From assembly GCA_942492905.1 (NCBI GenBank), contig OW818657.1, positions 3,596,001-3,660,000 of the forward strand: a stretch of 64,000 nucleotides of DNA, written 5' to 3'. Both the position numbers and the translations under genes were made by a program. Numbering within the stretch: the stretch's first letter is position 1; the number at the start of each line of letters is the position of its first letter. The DNA comes from CAIZWU01 sp942492905. Its GTDB lineage: Bacteria; Verrucomicrobiota; Verrucomicrobiia; Verrucomicrobiales; V1-33. Below the pieces are notes generated by a model. That model was not told the DNA's origin. It did not search any database and saw only the letters and a program-made list of their open reading frames with translations. Of this stretch, positions 41,803-52,014 are shown in pieces.

Positions 41803-42819
41803 CTATCGGGTTGTTGAAGCCACGGCGCGGTCGGGCGGGGCAGCCTGGTCGGGCCAGTGGCTGCCGGCACGCGGGTCCGAGAGCTGGACCCACAAGTGTT
41901 TGAACGCACTGCGGTAATTCGGGAAAGGAGCGATTTCCCCAGCGACGGCAGGTTGGAGCAAATTGGCGTGCTGCGGAAGTTCGGCGTGAGGCAGGCCGGC
42001 CTTGATGTGGTGCACCCCATGGAATGGTTCGTGGAGCAGAGTCAGTGAAAGCAGGCGGCCGGACCAAGTGTCCGCAATGATGCTGCGGGTGGCGCTTTTG
42101 GCGGTATGGCCACTCAAGCCGACATGTTCGATGTATTTCCGCCAGCTCTGGAGATTCCCCGCGATGTAGCCCGGAGCAAAAAAGATCCAGAGAAAATAAG
42201 TCCACACCTGGAAGTAAGAAACCGTGGACAGGATCATCGTCCAGGTGCCGATAATGAGAAAGAACTCCCCCCAAATACGTCGTCTGACTTTGCGGGCCCG
42301 CACGAAGGAGTTTTTCCGGAAGAACATGCGCCAGAAAAGGAACGGGGTGAAGGCGAGCCCGGCATTGAGTTCAATGAAGGCCACCAGCCGGCGCACCCAG
42401 CGCGGGCTATCCACATTGACAAACGGCCAGAGTTCCTCGTCCCGTTCCGTGGCCAGATACATGTGGTGTTTTTGATGGGCGGCCCGGTAGAGGGTGAAGC
42501 TCATGAAACTGAGCACTCCGGCCAGGACCCCATCAAATTCATTCAGGAGTTTGTTTTTCCGCAGCAAGCCGTGGGAGGCTTCGTGGAATCCAATCAACAG
42601 ACCGTGCATGAAGTGGCTGGTCAAAAGGACCAGGGGAACTGCCAGCCAAATCCAGCCATAAAAGACGGCAAAACCTAGCGCCACCTGGGAGAGGATCATG
42701 GCGGCACTGATCAGAGAAAAAGCGGCGCGACTGACCCAATGAACAGGCTGCTCATGGGTGTCGTCATGAGGGTAGCCTGAATCGGCAGTTACGGAAGGAG
42801 GGGCGGAATCAGCAATCAT
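41803..42819 (-). CDS. Membrane fatty-acid desaturase
   Basis: A 338-residue integral membrane di-iron enzyme. Three histidine boxes are present: HEASHG near residue 78, HQKHH near 115 and HEPFHGVHHIKAG near 262. Hydrophobic segments flank them (ALGFAVFYGWIWLAVPLVLL, and the run around ILSTVSYFQVWTYFLWIFFA). It should introduce a double bond or hydroxyl in an acyl chain using O2. It lies 11-15 bases from its neighbours in the PKS operon, so the polyketide chain or its lipid partner is the likely substrate. Confidence 0.88.
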   Translation of the reverse strand: MIADSAPPSVTADSGYPHDDTHEQPVHWVSRAAFSLISAAMILSQVALGFAVFYGWIWLAVPLVLLTSHFMHGLLIGFHEASHGLLRKNKLLNEFDGVLAGVLSFMSFTLYRAAHQKHHMYLATERDEELWPFVNVDSPRWVRRLVAFIELNAGLAFTPFLFWRMFFRKNSFVRARKVRRRIWGEFFLIIGTWTMILSTVSYFQVWTYFLWIFFAPGYIAGNLQSWRKYIEHVGLSGHTAKSATRSIIADTWSGRLLSLTLLHEPFHGVHHIKAGLPHAELPQHANLLQPAVAGEIAPFPNYRSAFKHLWVQLSDPRAGSHWPDQAAPPDRAVASTTR

Positions 42820-42834
42820 GCGTGGGGGAACTGA

Positions 42835-44226
42835 CTACGGGAATACGGCGAGGGAGGCGTTCGGGTTGTCTGGACTCTGGCACACATTGGCTGCCACGAC
42901 CTGAAACAAAGCGTTTAATTCGAGGATATCTGCCTGGTTTATCATACCGTGCCGGTAGAGCCAGACAACCTCCAACTCCTGTCCGGATTCGGTAATTTCA
43001 CAGCCAAGATCAAAACGCGCCGTGCCGGTGGAACGCATCCGCAATCTGGTCGAAATCCGGGGCAACTGCACATCCGGCACCGGATGATTCTGCAGGGCGA
43101 ACCGGACATCGAACACGGTGTGCTGCCCCTGCCCCACCGGACCGCCCGCAAGGCGGGCCACTTCCGCAAAGGGAATCGCATTGGCGAAACAATCGACGGC
43201 GGTATCGTGGACGGTGCGCAGGTGACGGGAAAAGGTCTGGGCAGCATCCACTTGGCCCCGCAGCGGCACTACTCCGGCAAAATACCCCATGGTCTGACGC
43301 ACCGCTTCCTTGTTCCGGTTGGCCACGGGAGTCCCCACCATGATGTCATCCTGACCGGTCCATTTCCACAAAGTGAGTTGGAAAGCGGCCAGCAGGGTGC
43401 TGAACAAGGTGGCCCCATTCCGCTGGGCCAGATCCTTGACGGCACGTGTCAGGGGCGGCGGGATCGCGGCCACATGACGCTGCAAGGCACCACTGGTGCG
43501 GACAACATCCTGCCGCTGGCTCCAGATTTGCCGCGAACCGGCCAATTGGGATTTCCAGAAATCCGCCCGGCGCTCCAATTCCGCGGGTTGCCACAAGGCG
43601 CGCTCTGCGGCGGCCCATTCACTGTAAGTCTGCGGCACGGGCGGGAGTCTATCGGACAATCCCAATACCCCCGTCGCAACCATCTTGCGCAGGCCTTTCA
43701 ATCCCATCACGTAAGCGGTCGAGAGGTCCTGCACAAAAACGCCCAGCGACCAGCCATCGGCGATGGCATGATGGATGGAGAAGGCCAGCACATGATCCCC
43801 CGCGCCGCGCCGCAGCATCTCAACCCGGTGCAAGGGCCCCTGCAACAGGTCGAACGGCTTGCGGTAGGTTTCCTGCATGACTTCCTCCAAGGCTTCGGGC
43901 TGGGCTTCGGCGGCGGATAATTCGCGGAAATCCAACAGCGGCGTGCTGGTCTTGCGGATCATCTGCAACGTGCGGTCCTTGCCAGGCAGAAAGGACAGCC
44001 GCATGGCTTCCTGGCGTTCCATCACACGCTGGACCGCTGCCCCGCACTCTTCCGGCGTGATCGCTCCCTTGATCTCGATAAAACCACAAATGTGATTGGC
44101 GCAATCTGCCACCGGTACCGGCGACGCCTCCCACAATTCCCGTTGAGGGAACGTGAGGGGCTGCAGGCGCACTTCCCCGCTCTCCAGCCATTGCCGGAGA
44201 CGGGAACGATTGTCAGGCTCCTCCAT
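42835..44226 (-). CDS. Stand-alone condensation-domain acyltransferase
   Basis: A 463-residue NRPS-type condensation (or PapA-like) domain with nothing else attached. The catalytic motif is FSIHHAIADGWSLGVF (HHxxxDG near residues 152-158). Also visible are LTFPQRELWEASP at the N-terminus, GTPVANRNK and MGYFAGVVPLR. Such free domains form esters or amides between a carrier-bound acyl chain and an alcohol or amine. ATG 44226 lies four bases after the PKS stop and fits the family; the frame extends to 44268 inside the PKS gene. There is no thioesterase in the PKS, so this protein likely releases its product. Confidence 0.88.
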   Translation of the reverse strand: MEEPDNRSRLRQWLESGEVRLQPLTFPQRELWEASPVPVADCANHICGFIEIKGAITPEECGAAVQRVMERQEAMRLSFLPGKDRTLQMIRKTSTPLLDFRELSAAEAQPEALEEVMQETYRKPFDLLQGPLHRVEMLRRGAGDHVLAFSIHHAIADGWSLGVFVQDLSTAYVMGLKGLRKMVATGVLGLSDRLPPVPQTYSEWAAAERALWQPAELERRADFWKSQLAGSRQIWSQRQDVVRTSGALQRHVAAIPPPLTRAVKDLAQRNGATLFSTLLAAFQLTLWKWTGQDDIMVGTPVANRNKEAVRQTMGYFAGVVPLRGQVDAAQTFSRHLRTVHDTAVDCFANAIPFAEVARLAGGPVGQGQHTVFDVRFALQNHPVPDVQLPRISTRLRMRSTGTARFDLGCEITESGQELEVVWLYRHGMINQADILELNALFQVVAANVCQSPDNPNASLAVFP

Positions 44227-44230
44227 GCGT

Positions 44231-47200
44231 TCAGTTACCGACGGTGGAGTTGGCGGCGGTTTCGGCATCCGCGTCCATTCCCATCAAACGGTCGATATCC
44301 TCATCGGAGAGCGCATCCAGATCCACCTCCTCAGCCGCCATCGGCGTTTCGGGAACGATTTCCTTCTCCAACACCGGGGCGGAGGAACCGCCTCCAATGT
44401 GCTCGGAAATGAGGGACGCGATTTGCCCCACGGTGCGAGCACGCATCAGGCTGGTCGGCGGCAGGGCGACCCCGATTGAGCTTTCGATCAGGTTTTCGAT
44501 CTCCACGCCCATCAGGGAATCCAGCCCCAAATCCGTCAGAGGCTGGTCATCGCGCAGGCTGTCAGGCTTGACGCGGAGCACCGAGCCGACCACATCCCGC
44601 ACGGCCTGTCCGATGACATCAATCCGGTCGTCCGGGCCGGCCGATTGGATCTTCTGACGCCAATCGCTGCTGCCACTGCTGGACTCCTGGAGTTCGACGC
44701 CGGAAGCAAAGATCCGCTCCACCAGGGGATTGTCCTGCATGCCGCGGAAGGATTGCCTCCACTTGGCCCAGTCGACCCGGATCGCGGCCACCTGGGTGGA
44801 ATGCGCCGTGAGGAAGGACTCCATCAGCGTCGTTACTTCCCGTGGCGTCAGTGCGGCGGTGCCTTGCCGGGCGAGGAATTCAGCAACCCGTTCGTTGCGG
44901 GCAACATAACCTTCTCCGCCCAGCACCCCCCAGTTGATCGCAAGGGCCGGCAGTCCCAGAGCGCGGCGATGGTGGGCGAGGGAATCGAGGAAGGCATTGG
45001 CGGCCGCGTAATTCCCCTGGGCGGGATTGCCAAAGATACTGGAAACCGAGGAGAACATCACAAAACAATCCAAGGGAAGATCCTTGGTGTTTTCATGTAG
45101 TAACCATGCGCCGTGGGCCTTGGGAGCCATCACAGTGCGCAGGCGTTCACTGGTCAGGGCGGAAAGCGGGGCGTCGTCGATCACCATGGCCAGATGGAAG
45201 ATTCCCTTCAGCGGGACGGCACCCGCCCGGGCTGCCCCGATCAATCGCGATACATCCTCCGGGGAACCGCTATCAGCTTTGATGACGGCGGTTCTGATCC
45301 CGTTGCTCCGCAGTTTTTCGACGAATTCCACGGCCTCAGGGGTGGAGGCTCCACTCCGGCTGGACAGAATGAGGTGGCGTGCACCGCACTCGACCAGCCA
45401 TTCAGCCAGCACCCTGCCAAATCCACCCAGACCGCCTGTGATCAGATAGGCTCCATCGGATTTGACTTCAAAGGCGGGCAGCGGCGGTTCGCCTTTCCGC
45501 AGCACAAACGCATCTGCGAAGGCGACGATGACCTTGCCGGTGTGCTTGCCACCCGCCATCAGGCGGAAGGCGGCATCGATCCGGCTGGCCGGGAAAGAAC
45601 GATAGGGCAGCGGCGTCAGGGCCTTCTGTTCGACCAGTCCGGCGATCTCCGCCATCAGTTCGCGGGTCTGCTCGGCATCGCCGGCGAAGACCGCATCCAT
45701 GGCCACCACGTGGAAGGAGGCGTTGCGGCGCAGCGACCAGAGCGGGAGGCGGGAGTTTTGATAGATATCCCGTTTGCCGATCTCGATGAACCGGCCGAAC
45801 TCGGCCAGACAGGAAAGTCCCATCGGAATGGCTTCGGCAGCGAGGGCATTGAGCACCACATCCACTCCACGCCCCCCGGTCAGTTCCATCACGGTCTCGG
45901 TGAAGTCACCGCGGCGGGAATCGATTACGTGTTTTACTCCAAGAGTCTGCAGGAGTGCCCGCTTGGCAGGACTGCCGGCGGAAGCAATCACGTCGGCTCC
46001 CAGATGATGGGCGATTTGAATGGCCGCCATGCCCACCCCGCCGGCTCCGGCATGCACCAGGATCATTTCCCCGGCTTTCATGCGGGCCACGGTTTTGAGG
46101 GCGTGCCAGGCGGTCATGAAGACAACGGGCAGTGTGGCCGCTTCCTCGTAGGTCAACCCGGCAGGCATCGGCCGGACATCGGCGGCTCTGGCGAGGGAGT
46201 GCGTGGCGAGGCCGAATACGGCCAGGCCGAAAGCGCGGTCCCCGGGAGCCAGATGCGTCACCGCGGAGCCCACCGCCACCACTTCACCGGCCACTTCGTC
46301 CCCGAAGATCCGGGCATCGGCGGTTTCAGCCGGATACAGCGCTAGGGCTTTGAGCACGTCTCGGAAATTCATCCCGGCGGCCTTGACCTTGATCAGTACT
46401 TCGTCAGGGGCACAGGCCGGCATGGTGAACGGCGTAAACTTCAAGCTATCCAGCAGACCGCGTTCCCGGGACTCGAGACGCAGGGGCACGTTGGCCTCGA
46501 GGGTTTGTTCGCGGACGGGCAGCCCGCGGGTGAGCCGCTGGGCATAACGGGCTTCCCCGCGCAGGGCGATTTCCCGTTCGGTTCCGGTTCCTGTCAATTC
46601 ATGCCAGAGGAAATCCCGGTCTGAAGAGGCCGCCGATGGGGCCAGATCGATGCTGCGGCACACCAAGTTAGGATGCTCGCCGAGAATGACCCGGAAGATC
46701 CCGATGGCTGGCGCCTGGGCCACAGAGGTCGCGACCATATCCCGGCCGGCGGGTTGCGCCCCGCGGGTGATGAGATCCAGCCGGAGTTTGGCAACCGGCA
46801 TGGTTTCCTCCAAGGCATGGGTGAGATGCAGCAAGGCATCTATTCCCATCAAGGCATCCTGAGGGCGGTCACCGGTCTGCTCGTCCAGTGTCCACAAGTA
46901 AACGAGGTGCTCCGGTGGCGCCTCCTGCAACAAATTGGCAAACAACTGCTGCCAGTCGGAGGGCGAATCGGCCCGGATGGTGAAGAGATCCGCCGACGGA
47001 GTGGCGTAGTTTTCTCCCCGGCGCACGACACGGCAGAGTGAACCGGCAGCCGTGATTTCAGCCGCCATTTGGGCGCCCAATCCTGACTCATCCGCAAAGA
47101 CGACCCAGGAGTATGCGATCCCATTTTCGACAGGGATGGAATCAGCTATGCCAGGCGTGGCCGCGCCAGCCTTGCGGGCGAGCAAGGCCACCTGCCCTTC

Positions 47201-50200
47201 GCCATCCGGACCCTTGAGGCCGGGGAATGAAAGGGTTTCGGCAAAACCGGCTTCCTTCAAGGCCGCTTCCCATTGAGCGCGCTGGAGCAACGGCTGATCC
47301 GGGCGCAGATCGCGATCAGTCAGGTGCCACCAACCGCTGGTGAGGCCGAAGACGGCCTCGGTCCACAATTGCGGCGTCGCCACATCCATGAACATGAGAG
47401 TGCCTCCGGGCGTCAGCAGCTCATGCAATGTGCGGAGAGTGGCCCGGACATCGGCTACCGCGTGGAGCACGTTGGTTCCCACAATAAAATCATAGGAGTC
47501 CGGCTCAAAGCCCTGCTCGGTGCCTGACTTCTCCAGATCCAGAATCCGATAGTCCACTTCCGGGAAGGCGGCCAGCTTCTGGTTGGCACTGGGAAAGAAA
47601 CCAGCCGAGACGTCCGTGAAGGTGTAAGTATGGACCCCACGTTCGAGGAGAGGCAGCATTTGCGCGGCGAGACCGGCGGTGCCGGCCCCGACTTCAAGAA
47701 TGCGCAGGCCGCGCCCTTCCGGCAGGTGCCGGGCCGCTTCCTGGACAGCACTGGTGATGCTGGCCATCCAATGGCTGGCAAACAAGCCATCCCCATAAAA
47801 CTGATCCAACAATTCGGCGCCCGGGCCGCTGAAGAGGATTTGCACGGCATCCTTTTCACCCCGGATAATGGGACCAAATTCCGCACAGGTCGAGGCGCAG
47901 AGCATGCCTTCTGGCAGATGCCCGGGATGTTTGGCGATGAAGTCGCGCAAGCCTTCCGGAGCCGAATCCGCCGCCGCCGCAAACGCGGCCGACGGACGGT
48001 AACCCTGACCTTCAGCTGTCAGGAGACCGCGGCTGACCAGCTTGTTCATGAGTCGTCCAAACACGGTCCGCAGCAACGGAGTGACGGCAAGGGAGTCGGC
48101 AGTGAAGACAGTCGACGGGCTGACTCCCATTTCCCGCAAACCGCGGGCCAACTGCACAGCTGCCAAATCATCCTCGGCGGCCATAACTGCTTCGAGTTCG
48201 GACCGGCCCCGCACACTGATCACTTCGTTCAGGGTCGCGGTGGCGGTGGCGTGGAGTTGAGTCAGAGGCACCGGCAGGCTCTTCGCCGCGGCCATGGTGG
48301 AAGCGGAGCGCTCCCAGTCCACATGATAGAGCAGATCCCGGCCGCCCCCGGAAGCCCCGGGACGCCGTGCGGCGGTCATGCTGATCGCCCGGAACCCATC
48401 CACCAGCACACAAGGCCGGCCCGCCTCGTCGTAGAGGGAGATCCGCCCTTCGATCAGTTCATCGTTGAAGTGCAGCACCCGGGCACTGACTTTGCTGGAA
48501 GCCCCCGGGGAACGCAGGAAAAGAATCCGGGCAAAACGCACCGGCAGTTTCATTTTGGCACGGCGATCCTCGACGGTCTTGGCCCCGGCTGAGAAGATTT
48601 GCAGGGCACCGTCCAACAGCACGGGATGCAAGGCATACTCCGCGGCCCGCTTGCCGATTCCCTCTGACAGGGAAACCCGGCCGGCCGATTTCCCGCCACC
48701 TGCGGCCAGTTCCCGGATCGGGCGGAATTCATCGCCATAACGCAATCCAAGATCACTCATGTGGCCATAGAACTGGCCAACGCCTTCCGGTTCCAATTCC
48801 GGACCCGGCGTCTGCCACTCCGATGCGCCGAAGGAAGACTCTGTGCGCTCGCTGCGCATGGAACCAACGACGTGGACCGACCATGAGGCCGCCTGGTCAA
48901 ACTTGCTCTGAATTGTGAAGGTGCGCTCGCCCGGTTCGTAGGTGAATTCCATCACCAGACCCGACGGCGGATCAGGCAGGATGAGAGGCTTGCGGATCTC
49001 AAAGTCCTCGATGGCAAACGGCCGCCCTTCAAATAGCTGAACTCCGGCTTCCAGGACCATTTCCACAAAACCAGCCCCTGGGAAAATCACATGAGTGTCG
49101 ACTTTGTGATCTTTCAGGAAGGCCATGTGCCGGCCATCGAGCCGGACAATCCAGGTGGGGGTGGCCCGGGGCAGGCGCTGGTCCAACAATCCTTTGCCAC
49201 CAGGGGAGAGGCGGCTGTCGCGCAATTCGCTGCATTCATGCCACCAGCGGCTGCGGTCCCATGGGTAGGCCGGCAGGGAGAACAGCTCCCGTGAAGGCGT
49301 CATGGCGGCGAAATCGAGGGTGACCCCGGCCCGGTGGAGGGCGAGGGCAGCTTCGACCAAACAGGTATGTTCGCGCTCGCGGCGGGTCGACGAGGTGACG
49401 GTGGCTTTCTGTCCGCGGGCGGCGAGGCATTCCTGGATCGAGATGGAGAGTGCCGGGTGGGAGCTGATCTCCAACCACACATCGACTCCGGAATCGGCCA
49501 GCGCGTTCACCGCCGGCACAAACTGCACGGCTTGCCGGATGCCCCGGCCCCAATGGGCAGCGGTGCAATCCCGCCCGGCCTGTTGCTGGCCGGTGACGGT
49601 GCTGAAGAACGGCACGGACTCAGGCTGCGGCGCCAGGTCGGCCAGCGCGGCGGTCAGGGCGTCGGCCGCCGGCTGCATCAGGGCATGGTGGAAGGGATGT
49701 TCCACCCTGACAAAGCGGGCAAACACGGACTTGGCCTCGAGTTCGGCCCGGATCACTTCCAGCACGGGCTGCGGCCCGGAAAGCGTCAGCGATTTCGGAC
49801 CATTGAATGCGGCAATGCTGACCTCGCGGCCATGACCGGCCAGCAGGAGCTGGGCTTCCTCTTCGGAAAGCCCCACCGCCAGCATGGTGCCCTCACCGCG
49901 GGCACATTCGTGCATCAGCCGGGCCCGCAGCACGATCACCCGCGCCGCTTCCTCCATGCTGAGAATTCCGGCGACGCAGGCCGCCGCGATTTCGCCCACG
50001 CTGTGGCCGACGATGGCGGCAGGAGTAACTCCGATGGATTTCCACAGGGCACTGAGGGCAAATTGGAAGGCAAAGATGGCGGGCTGGGCCACCTCGGTCT
50101 GTTGCAGCCGGGACGTTTCCTGATCCCGCGCCAATTCTTCGAGCAGCGAGAAGCGCGCGTGCGGTTTCATGGCAGCCGCACAGGCTTCCATCGCCTGGCG

Positions 50201-51901
50201 GAACACGGGCTCATTTTCCATGAGTTCGCGCCCCATGCCCCACCATTGCGGACCTTGTCCACTCATCACAAAACCAATGCGGGGCGCCTCCTCGCGCCGG
50301 GGCGTGAAAGAAGTCAGGGCCTGACCGCCACTTTCTCCGGCGGCAAAAGCCTGCAATTCCTGCACCAGTTCATAACAGGACTGGGCCGCCAGAGTGATCC
50401 GGTGGGGATGATGATTGCGGCGGGCGCCCAAGGTGTAAACCAGCGAGGGCAGCAGGGGACTGGTGCCATTGCCTTTTTGATGAATTTCGATCCATTCGGC
50501 CAATCGTCCGGCCACGCCCTGCAGTGCTGTTTCGGACCGGGCGGAGAGCACCAGCGGCCAGGCACGGTCTGTCAGGAGGGGTTCATGGACCGAAGGAGCG
50601 CGCACCGGTGGTTCCGCGAGAATGACGTGTGCATTGGCTCCGCCGAATCCAAACGAATTGACCCCCACAAGGCGGGGACCATCACTATCAGGAAACGCCT
50701 CCAAGGTGGTGGGCACCCGGAGCTTCAAGGCGGCGAAATCGATGTGTTCGCTGGGAGTGGTGAAATGCAAACTGGCCGGAATCTGGCGGTGTTTCAGAAC
50801 CAACAATCCTTTGACCAGTCCGACCACGCCGGCGGCGGTCTCGAGGTGGCCCATGTTGGTTTTCACCGAACCGATGGCCAGAGGAGCGTCCGGGCTGCGG
50901 TCCACGCACAGCGCCTCGGCGAGGGCGGTGGCTTCGATGGGGTCTCCCACCGCGGTTCCAGTGCCATGAGCTTCCACAAAACCGACCTGAGAAGGGGCGA
51001 TGCCGGCATCAGCGCAGGCATCCCGCACCAGTTGCGCCTGGGCTTCCGGACTCGGCAGGGAGATGCCATTGGTATGTCCATCCTGATTCAAGGCGGTCCC
51101 AAGGATCACGCCTTGGATCGGATCTCCATCAGCGATGGCCTGGGACAGCAGTTTCAGCAGGACCACGCCCGCGCCTTCCGCCCGCACAAACCCATTGGCA
51201 GCAGCGTCGAACGCCTTGCACTTGCCATCGGGCGACAGCATCCCCGCCTGGGAAAATCCGATAAACCCATCCGGCGTGATGATCACGGTGACGCCCCCGG
51301 CCAGCGCCATGCGGCAGCGCCCGGTCCGGAGTTGCTCGCAGGCGACATGCACCGCGGTCAGAGCCGACGAGCAGGCCGTATCCATCGACATGCTGGGGCC
51401 CTTCAAATTAAGGCTGTAGGAAATGCGGTTGGCCGCAATGCTGTGGGCACTCCCGGTAGGGGAGTGGGCACTGATCCCGGCGCGGTCGGTTCCTCCCCCC
51501 TGGATGTTCTGGTAGTCGTTGTGCGAGACGCCGACAAAGACCCCGATGTCGGTGCCGTGCTCCAAGTCCAGGACCACGCCAGCATCTTCCAGAGCTTCCC
51601 AGGCGGTTTCCAGCATCAGACGCTGCTGGGGATCGATATAAGGCGCCTCGCGGGGAGAAATGCCAAAAAACTGCGGATCGAATTGATCGATTTGGTCCAG
51701 AAACCCGCCACGTTTGGCGATGGACTTGCCGGCCAGGCCGGGCTCGGCATCGTAAAACCGCTCCACGTTCCATCGGTCGGCCGGCACTTCGGTAACCACG
51801 TCCCGCCCCTCAGCCAGCAACTGCCAGAATGATTCGATATCGGTGACTCCTCCGGGGAACCGACAACCGATTCCGATGATTGCTACTGCTTCTTTTTGCA
51901 T
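44231..51901 (-). CDS. Type I fully reducing polyketide synthase (KS-AT-DH-MT-ER-KR-ACP)
   Basis: One 2556-residue module. KS: MQKEAVAIIGIGCRFPGG, active Cys about 176 in MDTACSSALT, EAHGTGTAVGDPIE, KTNMGHLETAAG. AT: active Ser about 633 in IVGHSVGEIAAACV. DH: His about 931 in LKDHKVDTHVIFPGAG (the usual Gly after His is Thr) and Asp in HPVLLDGALQ about 1095. C-methyltransferase: LRILEVGAGTAGLAAQML about 1400. ER: LVHAGAGGVGMAAIQIA about 1950. KR: YLITGGLGGFGRVLAEWL about 2157, Tyr in GNYAAANAFLD about 2300. ACP: Ser in DLGLDSLMG about 2462. No thioesterase. The order is that of fungal highly reducing iterative synthases. The product is expected to be a saturated, possibly methyl-branched chain (inference). 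Confidence 0.93.
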   Translation of the reverse strand: MQKEAVAIIGIGCRFPGGVTDIESFWQLLAEGRDVVTEVPADRWNVERFYDAEPGLAGKSIAKRGGFLDQIDQFDPQFFGISPREAPYIDPQQRLMLETAWEALEDAGVVLDLEHGTDIGVFVGVSHNDYQNIQGGGTDRAGISAHSPTGSAHSIAANRISYSLNLKGPSMSMDTACSSALTAVHVACEQLRTGRCRMALAGGVTVIITPDGFIGFSQAGMLSPDGKCKAFDAAANGFVRAEGAGVVLLKLLSQAIADGDPIQGVILGTALNQDGHTNGISLPSPEAQAQLVRDACADAGIAPSQVGFVEAHGTGTAVGDPIEATALAEALCVDRSPDAPLAIGSVKTNMGHLETAAGVVGLVKGLLVLKHRQIPASLHFTTPSEHIDFAALKLRVPTTLEAFPDSDGPRLVGVNSFGFGGANAHVILAEPPVRAPSVHEPLLTDRAWPLVLSARSETALQGVAGRLAEWIEIHQKGNGTSPLLPSLVYTLGARRNHHPHRITLAAQSCYELVQELQAFAAGESGGQALTSFTPRREEAPRIGFVMSGQGPQWWGMGRELMENEPVFRQAMEACAAAMKPHARFSLLEELARDQETSRLQQTEVAQPAIFAFQFALSALWKSIGVTPAAIVGHSVGEIAAACVAGILSMEEAARVIVLRARLMHECARGEGTMLAVGLSEEEAQLLLAGHGREVSIAAFNGPKSLTLSGPQPVLEVIRAELEAKSVFARFVRVEHPFHHALMQPAADALTAALADLAPQPESVPFFSTVTGQQQAGRDCTAAHWGRGIRQAVQFVPAVNALADSGVDVWLEISSHPALSISIQECLAARGQKATVTSSTRREREHTCLVEAALALHRAGVTLDFAAMTPSRELFSLPAYPWDRSRWWHECSELRDSRLSPGGKGLLDQRLPRATPTWIVRLDGRHMAFLKDHKVDTHVIFPGAGFVEMVLEAGVQLFEGRPFAIEDFEIRKPLILPDPPSGLVMEFTYEPGERTFTIQSKFDQAASWSVHVVGSMRSERTESSFGASEWQTPGPELEPEGVGQFYGHMSDLGLRYGDEFRPIRELAAGGGKSAGRVSLSEGIGKRAAEYALHPVLLDGALQIFSAGAKTVEDRRAKMKLPVRFARILFLRSPGASSKVSARVLHFNDELIEGRISLYDEAGRPCVLVDGFRAISMTAARRPGASGGGRDLLYHVDWERSASTMAAAKSLPVPLTQLHATATATLNEVISVRGRSELEAVMAAEDDLAAVQLARGLREMGVSPSTVFTADSLAVTPLLRTVFGRLMNKLVSRGLLTAEGQGYRPSAAFAAAADSAPEGLRDFIAKHPGHLPEGMLCASTCAEFGPIIRGEKDAVQILFSGPGAELLDQFYGDGLFASHWMASITSAVQEAARHLPEGRGLRILEVGAGTAGLAAQMLPLLERGVHTYTFTDVSAGFFPSANQKLAAFPEVDYRILDLEKSGTEQGFEPDSYDFIVGTNVLHAVADVRATLRTLHELLTPGGTLMFMDVATPQLWTEAVFGLTSGWWHLTDRDLRPDQPLLQRAQWEAALKEAGFAETLSFPGLKGPDGEGQVALLARKAGAATPGIADSIPVENGIAYSWVVFADESGLGAQMAAEITAAGSLCRVVRRGENYATPSADLFTIRADSPSDWQQLFANLLQEAPPEHLVYLWTLDEQTGDRPQDALMGIDALLHLTHALEETMPVAKLRLDLITRGAQPAGRDMVATSVAQAPAIGIFRVILGEHPNLVCRSIDLAPSAASSDRDFLWHELTGTGTEREIALRGEARYAQRLTRGLPVREQTLEANVPLRLESRERGLLDSLKFTPFTMPACAPDEVLIKVKAAGMNFRDVLKALALYPAETADARIFGDEVAGEVVAVGSAVTHLAPGDRAFGLAVFGLATHSLARAADVRPMPAGLTYEEAATLPVVFMTAWHALKTVARMKAGEMILVHAGAGGVGMAAIQIAHHLGADVIASAGSPAKRALLQTLGVKHVIDSRRGDFTETVMELTGGRGVDVVLNALAAEAIPMGLSCLAEFGRFIEIGKRDIYQNSRLPLWSLRRNASFHVVAMDAVFAGDAEQTRELMAEIAGLVEQKALTPLPYRSFPASRIDAAFRLMAGGKHTGKVIVAFADAFVLRKGEPPLPAFEVKSDGAYLITGGLGGFGRVLAEWLVECGARHLILSSRSGASTPEAVEFVEKLRSNGIRTAVIKADSGSPEDVSRLIGAARAGAVPLKGIFHLAMVIDDAPLSALTSERLRTVMAPKAHGAWLLHENTKDLPLDCFVMFSSVSSIFGNPAQGNYAAANAFLDSLAHHRRALGLPALAINWGVLGGEGYVARNERVAEFLARQGTAALTPREVTTLMESFLTAHSTQVAAIRVDWAKWRQSFRGMQDNPLVERIFASGVELQESSSGSSDWRQKIQSAGPDDRIDVIGQAVRDVVGSVLRVKPDSLRDDQPLTDLGLDSLMGVEIENLIESSIGVALPPTSLMRARTVGQIASLISEHIGGGSSAPVLEKEIVPETPMAAEEVDLDALSDEDIDRLMGMDADAETAANSTVGN

Positions 51902-52014
51902 AAAAATGACACCGCCTGGGCGGGGGCGCACTTCTGTAGCAATTAGCTTGCTGGAACAAGGAGAAATTCCGCCCGACCGGGTACTTGCCCGGAGAAAATG
52001 GCACCCGTGGTCTC

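Noticed and set aside
49334..51832. An 832-codon open frame on the plus strand
   Set aside because: It is the antisense shadow of the GC-rich PKS gene; the minus strand carries a full set of PKS active-site motifs.
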